DNA of 64,000 nt from the NCBI RefSeq assembly GCF_900111745.1, contig NZ_FOIJ01000008.1, positions 186,001-250,000 on the forward strand. The letters run 5' to 3'. Shown one piece after another: positions 1 to 11,363 of this stretch; within the stretch, counting starts at the first letter, position 1, and every line of letters starts with the position of its first letter. The translations under genes and the position numbers were made by a program. This DNA is from Stigmatella erecta. Lineage in GTDB: Bacteria; Myxococcota; Myxococcia; Myxococcales; Myxococcaceae. Below the pieces are notes generated by a model. It searched no databases and had not been told where the DNA came from. It was given only the letters and a program-made list of their open reading frames with translations.

Positions 1-23
1 ATCCCCTTGGGGCTCCGAGCGTC

Positions 24-329
24 TCAAGGCTGAGGGGGCGGAGGAGGGGAGAGGTAGGGGCGCGTCAGGACAATGACACACAAGCCCAGCGCCATCAGCG
101 CGCCGCCGCAGAGCGTCTGAACGCGGCCGATGTGCGTGGCGGCGTCGAGAATGACCTCACACTCCAGCTCGCTGAGCCCCGCGCAGTCGGGCCGGCCGAA
201 GAGGCCGCGCAGGCCGAAGAAGAGCAAGAGGAGGCCGCCGCTGAACAGGCCCGCGCACAGCCCGAAGAGGGCCGCCCGCGCGAGGCGGGTCAGGGTGGAG
301 CGGTCAGGGCTGTTCGGGGCGGCGGTCAT
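24..329 (-). CDS. small two-TM membrane protein of unknown function
   Basis: A 101-residue protein with two hydrophobic segments, at about residues 19-40 (Gly/Leu/Phe-rich) and 70-89, so it is probably an integral inner-membrane protein. The loop between them carries two cysteines (C49, C57), and the tail ends in a run of prolines. No enzymatic motif is visible and I do not recognise a family. It is divergently transcribed from the glycosyltransferase that starts 58 bases away, so the two may share a promoter region. The frame is closed at both ends and the hydrophobic pattern argues against a chance frame, but codon bias alone would also leave the opposite strand open here. Confidence 0.65.
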   Translation of the reverse strand: MTAAPNSPDRSTLTRLARAALFGLCAGLFSGGLLLLFFGLRGLFGRPDCAGLSELECEVILDAATHIGRVQTLCGGALMALGLCVIVLTRPYLSPPPPPQP

Positions 330-387
330 GGCACGACGCTACAACGGTGCGGGCATGGGCGCCTCTTCCCGCCTATGCTGCGCGGGC

Positions 388-1488
388 ATGAGAATCCTCT
401 ATGGCGTGGTGGGCGAGGGCATGGGCCACGCGACGCGCTCCCGGGTCCTGCTCGAGGAGCTCACCCGGGAGCACGAGGTCCACATCGTCGTGTCGGGCCG
501 GGCCCAGCAGTACCTGGCCCGGAGCTTCCAGAACGTGCACGGCATCTGGGGGCTCACCCTGGCCTACGAGGGCAACTCGGTGAAGAAGTGGCAGACGGTG
601 CTGCAGAACCTCCAGGGGGCGGTGACGGGCCTGCCGGGCAACATCCGCCAGTACTTCGAGCTGGTGGAGCAGTTCCGGCCCGAGGTGGTCATCAGCGACT
701 TCGAGACGTTCAGCTACCTGTTCGCCAAGGCCCACCGGCTGCCAGTCATCAGCGTGGACAACATGCAGATCATCAACCGGTGCAGCCACGAGTCGGGGCT
801 CCTGGCGGGGTACGAGGATGCCTTCGAGGGCACGCGGGCCCTCGTCAAGGGCAAGCTGCCGGGGGCATTCCACTACCTCGTCACCACGTTCTTCTATCCG
901 CCGGTGCGCAAGGAGCGCACCACGCTGGCCCCGTCCATCCTGCGCCCGGAAATCCTGGCGGCGAAGTCCGAGCCCGGCGAGCACCTGCTGGTGTACCAGA
1001 CGGCCACCACCAACACGCAGCTGCCGGGGATTCTCCAGCAGAGCGGCATGCCCTGCCGCATCTATGGCGTGCGCCGGCACATCACCCAGGACGAGGTGGA
1101 GGGCCACCTCACCTACCGGCCCTTCAGCGAGCAGGGCTTCATCGAGGACCTGCGCACCGCGCGCGCGGTGGTGGCCGGCGGGGGCTACACGCTGATGAGC
1201 GAGGCGGTCTACCTGCACAAGCCCGTGCTCTCGATTCCCGTGGAGGGCCAGTTCGAGCAGATCATCAACGGGCTCTACCTGGAGCGGCTGGGCTACGGGA
1301 TGCATGCCCGGCACCTCACGGCGGACACGCTGCGGGAGTTCCTCGCGCGCGTGCCCCGCTGCCAGGAGGCGCTGAAGGGCTACGTGCAGGAGGGCAACAC
1401 GCGGATGCTCGCCGCGCTGGGCGAGCAGCTCGAGCGGGCCTATGCCTACCGGGGTCACTGGCGGGCCGAGATGGCCGAGCAGGACTGA
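388..1488 (+). CDS. MJ1255/VC2487-type glycosyltransferase
   Basis: A 366-residue predicted glycosyltransferase of the MJ1255-like (Glyco_trans_1_3, GT-B fold) group. The start at the ATG opening MRILYGVVGEGMGHATRS places the family's N-terminal Gly-rich 'GxGMGHATRS' motif at residues 9-18; the reading frame is open further upstream only because of codon bias. The C-terminal half holds the nucleotide-sugar binding signature AGGGYTLMSEAV followed by HKPVLSIP (about residues 260-285). The substrate is unknown; relatives are often annotated loosely as teichoic-acid or lipid glycosyltransferases. It has no signal peptide, so it acts in the cytoplasm. The next gene begins 5 bases after the stop, suggesting co-transcription. 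Confidence 0.85.
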   Translation: MRILYGVVGEGMGHATRSRVLLEELTREHEVHIVVSGRAQQYLARSFQNVHGIWGLTLAYEGNSVKKWQTVLQNLQGAVTGLPGNIRQYFELVEQFRPEVVISDFETFSYLFAKAHRLPVISVDNMQIINRCSHESGLLAGYEDAFEGTRALVKGKLPGAFHYLVTTFFYPPVRKERTTLAPSILRPEILAAKSEPGEHLLVYQTATTNTQLPGILQQSGMPCRIYGVRRHITQDEVEGHLTYRPFSEQGFIEDLRTARAVVAGGGYTLMSEAVYLHKPVLSIPVEGQFEQIINGLYLERLGYGMHARHLTADTLREFLARVPRCQEALKGYVQEGNTRMLAALGEQLERAYAYRGHWRAEMAEQD

Positions 1489-1493
1489 GCCCC

Positions 1494-2312
1494 ATGAGCG
1501 AATGGCCGAACCTGTCCCGGGGCACCGATGCCCAGGGCCCCTCGCTGGATGTCATCGAGCTGCGGAACCTGGCGGTGGACTGCATCGTGGGCCTCTACCC
1601 GCGCGAGCGCATCGCCGCCCAGCCCCTGCGGCTGGACGTGGCCCTGTTCCTGGACGCGCCGAAGGCCCCGGAGGCCGGGCACCGGCTGCCCGCCGCGCAC
1701 GATGGGCGCCTGGCCGGCGAGCTGCTGTTCCTCCTGGAGGCGTGCCGCTTCAAGGTGCTGGAGTCCGCGGCGGAGACGGTGGCCCGCTACGTGCTGCTGC
1801 CCCCCTTGCCGGAGGCGCCGCACGCCCAGGTCCGGGCGGCCACGGTGCGCGTCACCAAGCCTCACGCGCTCGCGGGGCTGGCGGTGCCGTCCCTGCAGGT
1901 GCACCGCACGGCGGAGGAGTTCGGGGCGCCGGCACCCACGGGGGCGGCCGCCCCGGGGGGCATGGACTTCATCCACGAGGGGCCGGGCTACAGCGTCTAC
2001 CGGCTGCACCTCGGGCCGGGGTGCACCGCCGCCCATGCGTTCGCGCCGCCAGGCGAGCAGGTGGAGCTGGTGCTGGGGGCAGGGCTGCTGCTGAACGGCG
2101 CGCCCGTGGCGCGCGGCATGGCCTTCCACTGGCCGGGGGGCAGCGTCCGCCGGTACGACAACCCCACCTCCACGCCGCAGGCCCTTCTCTGCGTCAGCCT
2201 GCCGCGGTTTTTCCCCCTGGTGGAGGGGGCGTGGCCCTCGGCGGGAGCGCCCCCGGTGCAGGGGCGCTCCTACTACCCCGCTGGCGCGGGGGGACCGTCA
2301 GCTCACCGGTAG
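1494..2312 (+). CDS. dihydroneopterin aldolase (FolB)-like protein with C-terminal cupin-like extension
   Basis: A 272-residue protein. Residues about 18-130 match the FolB fold (start IELRNLAVDCIVGLYPRER, later AAETVARYVL and RVTKPHAL), the enzyme that converts dihydroneopterin in folate synthesis. FolB proteins are normally about 120 residues. The extra ~130 residues (HEGPGYSVYRLHLGPGC onward, with an E-QVELVLG segment and a following RGMAFHWPGG) look like a small cupin or mannose-6-phosphate-isomerase-like beta barrel. ATG at 1494 follows the upstream glycosyltransferase stop by 5 bases. The 3' end overlaps the convergent SulP gene by 15 bases. Whether it is the cell's main FolB or a diverged paralogue cannot be told here. 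Confidence 0.75.
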   Translation: MSEWPNLSRGTDAQGPSLDVIELRNLAVDCIVGLYPRERIAAQPLRLDVALFLDAPKAPEAGHRLPAAHDGRLAGELLFLLEACRFKVLESAAETVARYVLLPPLPEAPHAQVRAATVRVTKPHALAGLAVPSLQVHRTAEEFGAPAPTGAAAPGGMDFIHEGPGYSVYRLHLGPGCTAAHAFAPPGEQVELVLGAGLLLNGAPVARGMAFHWPGGSVRRYDNPTSTPQALLCVSLPRFFPLVEGAWPSAGAPPVQGRSYYPAGAGGPSAHR

Positions 2313-4625
2313 CGAGGGCTCGCTCGGGGGGCGGGCCGGGCCGTCCGGCTCCTCCGAGGCGGGCTTCTCCGGGTTGCCCAGGGGCAGGTAGCGGCCCGCG
2401 GAGGGCGACCACTCCAGCAGCTCCGAGTGCGCCATGTCGTAGAACCACGCGTGGAGGCGGATCTGCCCGGACTCCACCTTCTCCCGCATGCCCGGGTAGC
2501 TGAGCACGTTCTCGAGCTGCGCGAGCGCGCTCCGCTGGGCGGCATCCTCGGGGGAGCAGTCCTCGGCGAGGTGCTGCAGCACCGGCTCGGCCTCCTTGAG
2601 CCAGGTGGCCACGCTGGGCAGCCCCTCCGGCGGCTTCCGGGCAATCAGGGCCTTCATCGCCCCGCAGGCCGAGTGGCCGCAGACGATGATGTCGGTCACC
2701 TTCAGCACGTTCACCGCGTACTCGACGGCGCTGGACACCGCGGCCGACGCGGGCGAGCTGGCCGGGGGCACCAGGTTGCCGACGTTGCGCACGACGAAGA
2801 GCTCGCCGGGGTCCGTGGAGGTGATGAGGTTGGGGATGATGCGGCTGTCGGCGCAGGTGATGAACAGCGAGTGGGGCGTCTGCCCATGGGCGAGCCGGTC
2901 GAAGATGGGCCCATACCGCTGCAGACTGTCCTGGCGGAACCGCTCCACGCCGTACACCAGCCGCTCCCGGACCGAGAGGTAGCCCGTGCCCTGGAGGATG
3001 GTGGCCACGTCCGTCTCGGTGAGGGCGAAGAGCGGCTCCAGAGCCTGGCCGTTCTCCTGGCGGACCAGCACCCGCTGCAGCTCGGGCCGCAGGGCCTGGA
3101 GCACGACCTGGATGTTCGCGGCCAGCAGGTCCGTCACCAGCGCGGTCAGCATGGCCGCGCCCGAGGCATCCACCGCCGTCACGTCCGACATGTCGATGAC
3201 GACGCCCCGCGAGGGGTCCTGCTTGATGGCCTGGTCGCGCAGCATCTCCAGCTTCGTGGAGGACATGAACGTCAGCGGGCCCGTGAGCGCGGCGCGGTAG
3301 GCGCCGGGCGTCTCGCGCTGAATCAGGCGGCCCTGGGTCTGGCTGAGCCGCACCGCGGCGATGGCCATCGCCGCGAGGATGCCGGCCTGCACGCCCAGGG
3401 TGAAGTCCACCAGCACGATGGTGATGAAGGTCACGCCGAAGATGGCCGCGTCCGTGCGCGACACCTTCCACAGCGCCTTCAGCTCGCGCAGGTGCATCAT
3501 GCGCAGCGCCAGGAACAGGAGCACGCCCGCCAGCGAGGCGATGGGGATGTAGGCCAGGAAGGGCGCGAAGAGCGCGAGCACGGCCAGCAGCGCCAGGGAG
3601 TGGATGATGGAGGAGCGCCGCGTGCGGGCGCCCGCCTGCGCGTTCGTCGTCGAGCGCACGGTCACGGCCGTGATGGGGATGCCGCCAAAGAGCGCCACCA
3701 CCGCGTTGCCGAGCCCCTGGCCCACCATCTCCTGGTCCGTGTCGTGGCGCAGATCCTTCACCACGCGGTTCGTGGCTGCCCCGGCGAACAGCGCCTCCAG
3801 CGAGCCGAGCGCGTAGACGATGAGCGCGGTGCCCAGCAGCGGTATCAGGTTGCCTTCCGGCAGGTGCGGCAGCTGCGGGCTGGGCAGGAAGCGGGACATC
3901 TCCCCCACCGTCTCGGCCTGCAGGCTCAGCCCCACGTTGATGAGCGTGGAGAGGGCCACCGCGATGAGCGGCGCGGGCAGCCGGGGCCACACGCGCGGCA
4001 GCCCCAGGCACAGGGCCAGCGTCAGCGAGGCCAGGACGAGCGCGCCCGGGTGGAACTCGTGGATGAGCTGGCCCAGGTGCGTGAGCACCTCCACCACGTG
4101 GTTCTCATCCGGCGACACCAGGCCGAAGGCTCGCGGCAACTGCCAGATGAAGATGATGGCGCCGATGCCCGCGGTGAAGCCGGCGACCACCGGCAACGGG
4201 ACGAAGCGGACGATGCGCCCCAGCCCCAGCACGCCGGTCAGCAACTGGAGGATGCCCACCACCAGGCCAATGAGGAGCATGCCCCCCAGCCCGTATTGGT
4301 GCACGGCATTGGCGATGAGCACCGACATGGCCACCGCCGGGCCGCTGATCGTCAGGGGCGTGCCGCCGAACAGGGCACACACCACGCCGGCCAGGATGGC
4401 CGTCACCATGCCCATGCTCGGGGAGACGCCCGAGGCCAGCGCGATGGCCAGGGTGAAGGGGATGGCGATGGCGGCCACCGTGAGCCCCGCGCGCAGGTCC
4501 TCCTTCAGATACTTCGTTGAAAAGAGCGCTTTCCACTCGGGCCACAGGGACCGGATGCCCAGGTCCAGGCGCATCGTGGAGGGGGCCGGAGCCCGCGTTC
4601 TTCCGAAGTGCTCGTTCTGCTGCAT
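2298..4625 (-). CDS. SulP-family anion (bicarbonate/sulfate) transporter fused to STAS and beta-carbonic anhydrase
   Basis: A 775-residue three-part fusion. Residues about 25-400 form the multi-span SulP/SLC26 membrane domain (AGLTVAAIAIPFTLAIALASG, then TISGPAVAMSVL). A STAS domain follows (about 430-530; VVIDMSDVTAVDASGAAML). The C-terminal ~190 residues are a beta-class carbonic anhydrase with zinc ligands C591, H651 and C654 and the D593/R595 pair (FITCADSR, VCGHSACGA), so it should be catalytically competent. The likely role is import or export of bicarbonate coupled to CO2/HCO3- interconversion at the inner membrane; sulfate is the alternative substrate. The start at 4625 is chosen because GGGGA lies about 10 bases upstream. 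Confidence 0.92.
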   Translation of the reverse strand: MQQNEHFGRTRAPAPSTMRLDLGIRSLWPEWKALFSTKYLKEDLRAGLTVAAIAIPFTLAIALASGVSPSMGMVTAILAGVVCALFGGTPLTISGPAVAMSVLIANAVHQYGLGGMLLIGLVVGILQLLTGVLGLGRIVRFVPLPVVAGFTAGIGAIIFIWQLPRAFGLVSPDENHVVEVLTHLGQLIHEFHPGALVLASLTLALCLGLPRVWPRLPAPLIAVALSTLINVGLSLQAETVGEMSRFLPSPQLPHLPEGNLIPLLGTALIVYALGSLEALFAGAATNRVVKDLRHDTDQEMVGQGLGNAVVALFGGIPITAVTVRSTTNAQAGARTRRSSIIHSLALLAVLALFAPFLAYIPIASLAGVLLFLALRMMHLRELKALWKVSRTDAAIFGVTFITIVLVDFTLGVQAGILAAMAIAAVRLSQTQGRLIQRETPGAYRAALTGPLTFMSSTKLEMLRDQAIKQDPSRGVVIDMSDVTAVDASGAAMLTALVTDLLAANIQVVLQALRPELQRVLVRQENGQALEPLFALTETDVATILQGTGYLSVRERLVYGVERFRQDSLQRYGPIFDRLAHGQTPHSLFITCADSRIIPNLITSTDPGELFVVRNVGNLVPPASSPASAAVSSAVEYAVNVLKVTDIIVCGHSACGAMKALIARKPPEGLPSVATWLKEAEPVLQHLAEDCSPEDAAQRSALAQLENVLSYPGMREKVESGQIRLHAWFYDMAHSELLEWSPSAGRYLPLGNPEKPASEEPDGPARPPSEPSLPVS

Positions 4626-4922
4626 GGCAGTCAAATCCCCCGGCTGGATATGGGTGGGGGAACCCCGCCTGCCAAGCCAGGGCAGCGGCCTAGCCGCGGG
4701 GGCCCGAACGTCCGGGCGCTCTGTACCGCCCACCTGGCTGAAATCTTCCGCAAGGACGGTGAAATAAGCATTCCGATGGCTTGTGCACAGAGTCAGGGCA
4801 GTTTCTCTGGATTAATTTGAGCCCATTCAAAATGCAGGCCGAGCGGCAACTTGGCGGGCCGGGCCCAGACAATCCGTGAGGTTCAGCGAAGTAGGTCAGG
4901 CCTCACCTACGGGAGCCCCTTC

Positions 4923-6182
4923 ATGAGCATCCGCCGCTCGGTCACCAGTGAGTCGCTGCCGGTCCAAGCCCTTCGGGCGGACGCCCCCACCTCCTTGCCG
5001 CACATCAACCAGCTCCGGCCGAAGGGGGCCTCCTCCTCCAACTACGTCAATGGCCCCTACAACTGCGCCCCGGCCGTCGTGGCCATGGTGGCGCGCAGCT
5101 GGGGCAAGCAGGGCCAGCTCAACGACGCGCAGCTCATCAACAGCCTGGGCAAGGGCGTCGTCACCTCCCAGGGGACGACCCCGGAAGGCGTGGCCCAGAT
5201 GCTGGGGCGCATCGGCGTGCCCCTGGCCGGCGAGGCCCTGGCGGGCCAGTACAGCGACGCGGCCCTCCAGCAGCACCTCCAGCAGGGCAACAGCCTCATC
5301 GCCCAGGTGGGGGTGAATGACCGCGCCACCGGGCAGGACAGCGCGCACTACGTGCTCATCCACAAGGCCACGGCCGACGGCAACTACGTGGTGTCGGACC
5401 CGATGGCGAACAAGCCCTACGTCATCACCCCCCAGCAGCTCCGCGAGGCGGTGGGCCGGGCGCCCCCGGATGGCGGCCTGCTGATCCCCGTGGGCGGCCC
5501 GGGCAACGCCTCGGCGGCGGCCGCCGCCTCGTCCCTGGCCACCGGGCAGCCGGTGGAGACGGCCCGGATGGCGCCGGGGGACGCGTTCGTGGGGGCCTCG
5601 CGCACCTCGCGGGGCACGGCCGAGATGCCGCTGCCCTCCCTGCTGCCGTCGGCGCCTCCCTCTCGCGGCGAAGGGGCCACCGTGCTGCCCTCGCGGGCCG
5701 GGGCGGAGTCCCTGCTCCAGGGGCTGAACACGGCGACGCTCGCGTCCACCACGGGCGCCTTCGCGGGCAGCCCGGTGGCGGCCCCCCCCCTGGAGGTGCC
5801 GGTGCCGGCGGCCTTCTCGGTGCCGGACAACGCGCTGGAGGGCATCGACACGCGCTTCCACGAGGCCGCGGTGGCCGGACCGGCGCTGCCCCTGAGCACG
5901 GCGGAGCAGCACAACCTGGCCTCGCTCAACGTCCACTATGGGCAGGAGAGCGTGCAGGCCGCCCCCGTGAAGGAGCAGATCACCTCCCAGGAGCAGAACG
6001 TCGAGCAGATCTCCCGCGAGCTGCTCTCGCGCAAGGAGCGCAAGGACCCGGCGCTGAACGGGCTCCTGGCCCGGCTCGAGTCCAGCCTGTTCGCCAAGGA
6101 CCGGCAGGTGCTCAACCGCATCAAGCGCGAGGACCTGAAGGATCCGGGCATCGGCAAGAAGACCTGGATCGACTCCTTCTGA
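4923..6182 (+). CDS. C39-like cysteine peptidase, candidate non-Sec effector
   Basis: A 419-residue protein starting MSIRRSVTSES, with GGGAG upstream. Residues about 40-165 resemble the peptidase C39 / C39_2 fold: catalytic Cys48 in GPYNCAPAVVAMVARSW, His142 in DSAHYVLIHKA and Asp159 in YVVSDPMANKP. No Sec signal or membrane segment is visible; the N-terminus is Ser/Arg-rich. The central part (about 200-330) is low-complexity Ala/Pro/Ser, and the last ~80 residues are charged and helical (LLSRKERKDP to KKTWIDSF). It is a single-gene unit, divergent from the SulP gene. Substrate unknown: a secreted toxin or effector is an inference from the missing signal peptide and domain layout; a cytoplasmic peptidase is the alternative. 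Confidence 0.7.
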   Translation: MSIRRSVTSESLPVQALRADAPTSLPHINQLRPKGASSSNYVNGPYNCAPAVVAMVARSWGKQGQLNDAQLINSLGKGVVTSQGTTPEGVAQMLGRIGVPLAGEALAGQYSDAALQQHLQQGNSLIAQVGVNDRATGQDSAHYVLIHKATADGNYVVSDPMANKPYVITPQQLREAVGRAPPDGGLLIPVGGPGNASAAAAASSLATGQPVETARMAPGDAFVGASRTSRGTAEMPLPSLLPSAPPSRGEGATVLPSRAGAESLLQGLNTATLASTTGAFAGSPVAAPPLEVPVPAAFSVPDNALEGIDTRFHEAAVAGPALPLSTAEQHNLASLNVHYGQESVQAAPVKEQITSQEQNVEQISRELLSRKERKDPALNGLLARLESSLFAKDRQVLNRIKREDLKDPGIGKKTWIDSF

Positions 6183-6253
6183 GCAGAACCTCCCGCGTGC
6201 TGGACCCGCCAGTCTCGTGACAGGCAGGCGGGACCGGCTAGTATTTCGAGGCG

Positions 6254-8980
<2,727 letters not shown>

Positions 8981-8999
8981 GCTTGGGAGGCTGAAACGC

Positions 9000-9033
9000 C
9001 GTGAGGCCAGAACCCGGGGGTTCCAGCCTCACG
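9000..9033. terminator. bidirectional hairpin terminator
   Basis: A perfect 8-bp outer stem (CGTGAGGC / GCCTCACG) with a further 6-bp inner stem formed by GAACCC and GGGTTC. It sits between the converging ends of the TPR-kinase gene and the Gly-rich protein gene. There is no U-tract, as is usual in such GC-rich genomes. Confidence 0.65.
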
Positions 9034-9058
9034 CGTCACACTGTCTGTGCGGGAAGAA

Positions 9059-9673
9059 TCAGCCGAGGCTCACGGGGCCCGGGGCCGGGGCCGCCTGGAA
9101 CTGGCTGACGCCGCCGAGCTCCGGGGGGGCGCCCGCGGCCATCGCCTTCAGGGCCTCGGGGTTCTGGGCCACCTGCTGGAGCAGCTCGGGGTTCTGGGCC
9201 AGCTGCTTGAGCATCTCCGGGTTCTCGAGCAGCTGCTTGGCCAGCTCCGGGTTCTCCTTGAGCAGCTTCATCAGCATCTCGAGCACGCCGCCCGCGCCGC
9301 CCGCCGCGCCACCGGCCTCGCCCGCGCCGCCCGCACCACCGGCCTCGCCCGCGCCACCCGCGCCGCCGGCCTCACCGCCGCCCGCCGCGCCACCGGCCTC
9401 TCCGCCGCCACCGGCCTTCCCGGCCTTGCCCTCGCCGCCCTCGCCCAGGCCGAGCGCCTCGAGCAGCTTCTTGGAGTCCACGCCGAGCGCTTCGCACAGC
9501 TTCTTCAGACCCTCGACCGCGCCTTTGACATCTCCCGACTGCAGCTTCTGGCTGATGTCCGACATCAGCCCGTCCGTCTTCGCCTGGGGCGTCTGCGAGA
9601 CGCCCGGCGTCTGCTGACGGGCAACATTGCCAATGGAAGGAGACGCGCCGCCCTTGATGGAGGAGATGCCCAT
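9059..9673 (-). CDS. glycine-rich, decapeptide-repeat (harpin-like) protein
   Basis: A 204-residue protein, MGISSIKGGAS at the N-terminus, without Sec signal or TM helix. Order: Ser/Thr/Gln-rich leader (1-35), amphipathic helices (36-76), a Gly/Ala/Glu block of repeated GGAGEA units (about 77-129), then four tandem decapeptides of the type [E/Q]NPE[L/M/A]xxQLx (residues 140-179), ending in a Pro/Ala tail. There is one cysteine (C60). The layout recalls harpin-type secreted proteins (glycine-rich, acidic, heat-stable), and the NPE repeats resemble STI1-like helices, but I recognise no homologue. Its upstream region is 464 bases long and AT-rich, which suggests it is strongly or specially regulated. 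Function unknown. Confidence 0.75.
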   Translation of the reverse strand: MGISSIKGGASPSIGNVARQQTPGVSQTPQAKTDGLMSDISQKLQSGDVKGAVEGLKKLCEALGVDSKKLLEALGLGEGGEGKAGKAGGGGEAGGAAGGGEAGGAGGAGEAGGAGGAGEAGGAAGGAGGVLEMLMKLLKENPELAKQLLENPEMLKQLAQNPELLQQVAQNPEALKAMAAGAPPELGGVSQFQAAPAPGPVSLG

Positions 9674-10136
9674 GGTCTGAAACCCTCGTGGTTGGTGATG
9701 CGGTGGAGGTAGTGAGACTGCTTACTTGGAAGTCAGTGGGTGCGCTTTGGCTACATTGTCGGAGCCCGCCGCAGATTGTTTCCGGGACCTGATTAAAAAT
9801 TGGATTTTGAGAGGAGGGATGCGCTCGCATGCGAAAGCAGCACCGCTGCTGTACAAAAAACCATAACGAAAACGCAGGGTTTGCCCCACTCGGGGGCGGG
9901 TGGTGCGGTGCGGCAGGGGGGTCAGGAAGAGCCACTGGGTAGCAAAAGACTCGCAGCCTGCGTCCGGCGGCTTTCATCCCAACGGGCAGAATCCCACCGC
10001 ATAAAATTTGTGACCGCCAACAGTTGGGTCCGCGAACAAGCAGTCTGTAGCCGTGCAGTGGGGGCGGGCGGCCGGGCACGAACCGGGGTTCGGCTTCATC
10101 CATGCAATGGCTCTCCTGGCGAAGGGGAGAGCGTCC
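9674..10136. other. 463-base gene-free divergent regulatory region
   Basis: This gap lies between the divergent Gly-rich protein and small secreted protein genes. It holds an AT-rich stretch at about 9755-9860, unusual for this genome, with a 6-bp hairpin (AGCAGC acc GCTGCT, 9836-9850) followed by an A-run. A second AT-rich patch with TAAAAT lies at 10002-10007. No frame in it has convincing start, RBS and protein features, so I treat it as promoter DNA for both flanking genes. Confidence 0.5.
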
Positions 10137-10490
10137 ATGACCAAGTTGCTGCTCATCGGGTTGGCTGCGCTGAACATCACCACGGCAGAGGTCCAGGACT
10201 CGGCGGTCTCGTGCACGGCCACCGCGACGGGCCCCACCTTCGGCTTCAGCGGGCGGATGTACTTCCACTTCATCACCACGTGCGACGCGCCGGTGGAGAG
10301 CATCACCATCAACGCCACGGTCTCCGGCCCCACGGTCGTCACGGGCTCGGCGACGTGCACGCAGACGGACCGGTGCACGTTCATGCTGCCGGTGACGTAC
10401 AAGCGCGGCACGTGGACGTGGACCAACGACAGCGTCTACACGGCCGAGGGCAGCTCCGTGGAGACGAAGACCATGACGTTCATCCAGTAA
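10137..10490 (+). CDS. small secreted protein of unknown function, disulfide-bonded
   Basis: A 117-residue protein. The ATG at 10137 has GGGGAGA 5-10 bases upstream and opens a short signal peptide (MTKLLLIGLAALNITTA), cleaved near residue 17-18. The mature part is about 100 residues, Thr/Ser/Val-rich and predicted mostly beta, with four cysteines that could form two disulfides. No family recognised. Export to periplasm or medium is inferred from the leader; a surface or matrix role is speculative. Confidence 0.7.
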   Translation: MTKLLLIGLAALNITTAEVQDSAVSCTATATGPTFGFSGRMYFHFITTCDAPVESITINATVSGPTVVTGSATCTQTDRCTFMLPVTYKRGTWTWTNDSVYTAEGSSVETKTMTFIQ

Positions 10491-10584
10491 CCTCGCGCGG
10501 TGCGCCGCATCCCGCTCTCTTCGGCCCCGGGGCCAGGGTAGACTGCGAGGCCCAGAGACGCGTGTGGATGCAGGGGGCGCCCGA

Positions 10585-11019
10585 GTGAATTCCGCGCACT
10601 TCAGCCTGAAGAACGAGCCCTCGGAGCGCACCCTCTACCTGTGCATGGGAGGGTTTTTCGAGGAGCGCGAGATGATGGACTTCATCCGCGGCTACCGCGA
10701 GGCGACGGCCTGCTACGGCGGCCAGCCCCACCTGGTGTTGGCGGACATGCGGCCCATGCGAATCGCCAGCCTGGCGGCGACCCACCGCTTCGGTGAGCTC
10801 ATTCACGAGGCCCGGCAGCGCGGCGTGGTGTGCTGTGCCCACCTGTCCTCGTCCACTGTCCAACGGCTGCAGATCGACCGGCTCACCCGCGAGCACCCCA
10901 GCCTGGGCGATGTGACCATTCACGTCACCTCCTGGGAAGAGGCGCGCGCGGTGCTCGCGGAGGCGCGCCTGCGGTGGATGCCGGAGGTCTTCAAGGCCCT
11001 GGGGCCCCGCCGCCCCTGA
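10585..11019 (+). CDS. STAS/SpoIIAA-like cytoplasmic protein
   Basis: A 144-residue soluble protein. The pattern of a beta-strand opening (ERTLYLCMGGFFEER), helix, VLADMRP strand and later AHLSSSTVQ helix is that of the SpoIIAA-like/STAS fold used in partner-switching regulation or as a small regulatory domain. No kinase or phosphatase partner is adjacent. The GTG at 10585 is preferred because a G-run ends about 8 bases upstream; another GTG in frame at 10564 would add seven residues. Homology is by fold pattern only. Confidence 0.6.
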   Translation: MNSAHFSLKNEPSERTLYLCMGGFFEEREMMDFIRGYREATACYGGQPHLVLADMRPMRIASLAATHRFGELIHEARQRGVVCCAHLSSSTVQRLQIDRLTREHPSLGDVTIHVTSWEEARAVLAEARLRWMPEVFKALGPRRP

Positions 11020-11036
11020 GCCCGGTGCGCCAGGGG
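11013..11036. terminator. possible terminator hairpin
   Basis: A CCCCTG / CAGGGG 6-bp stem with a 12-base loop straddling the stop codon of the STAS-like gene. It is short and has no U-tract, so the call is tentative. Confidence 0.35.
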
Positions 11037-11363
11037 ACGAGGCAGGCCGGCCACCGTTGCGCTTCCCCCCGGCGATGACTTCATTGGCGCCGACACCGCG
11101 TTTTCCTGGCTCAGGCATGTGACACGGTTTCGGAACTCCGGACCCTTTCCCTCGGGAAATGGACGGGAGAGCCGGGTATGATGCATGAACGTTGTCACAG
11201 CCCCGGGCCAGGCCCCCGGATTCGGATGAATTTCCTGAAATACCTGGCTTTGCCTGGGGGCACCAGGTGTGCTGAATAGGCTTCAGGGCAACGGTCCGCC
11301 ACGCCTGTGAGCGGCTTGCCACTCTCCCCCACAAGGGCTCCCCCCGGAGCCAAGGAGTGCAGC
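11020..11363. other. 344-base gene-free region upstream of the glycosidase-like lipoprotein
   Basis: No coding frame is convincing here. The notable element is a nested hairpin at 11242-11268: outer stem ACCTGG/CCAGGT and inner stem TGCC/GGCA, about 95 bases before the GTG start of the next gene. Long 5' leader or promoter DNA is the simplest reading. No recognisable riboswitch. Confidence 0.45.

Noticed and set aside
130-387. Upstream extension of the glycosyltransferase frame (about 86 codons)
   Set aside because: Arg/Pro/Ser-rich translation, overlaps the opposite small membrane gene; the family motif starts only at 388.
2427-4520. 697-codon frame opposite the SulP gene, and similar antisense frames at 36283-39036, 11283-13169, 28988-30016 upstream part
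   Set aside because: Shadows of the real gene; translated sequence is His/Arg/Gln-rich low-complexity with no domain.
10002-10007. TAAAAT as a -10 box for the small secreted protein
   Set aside because: No matching -35 at normal spacing; left as part of the intergenic note.
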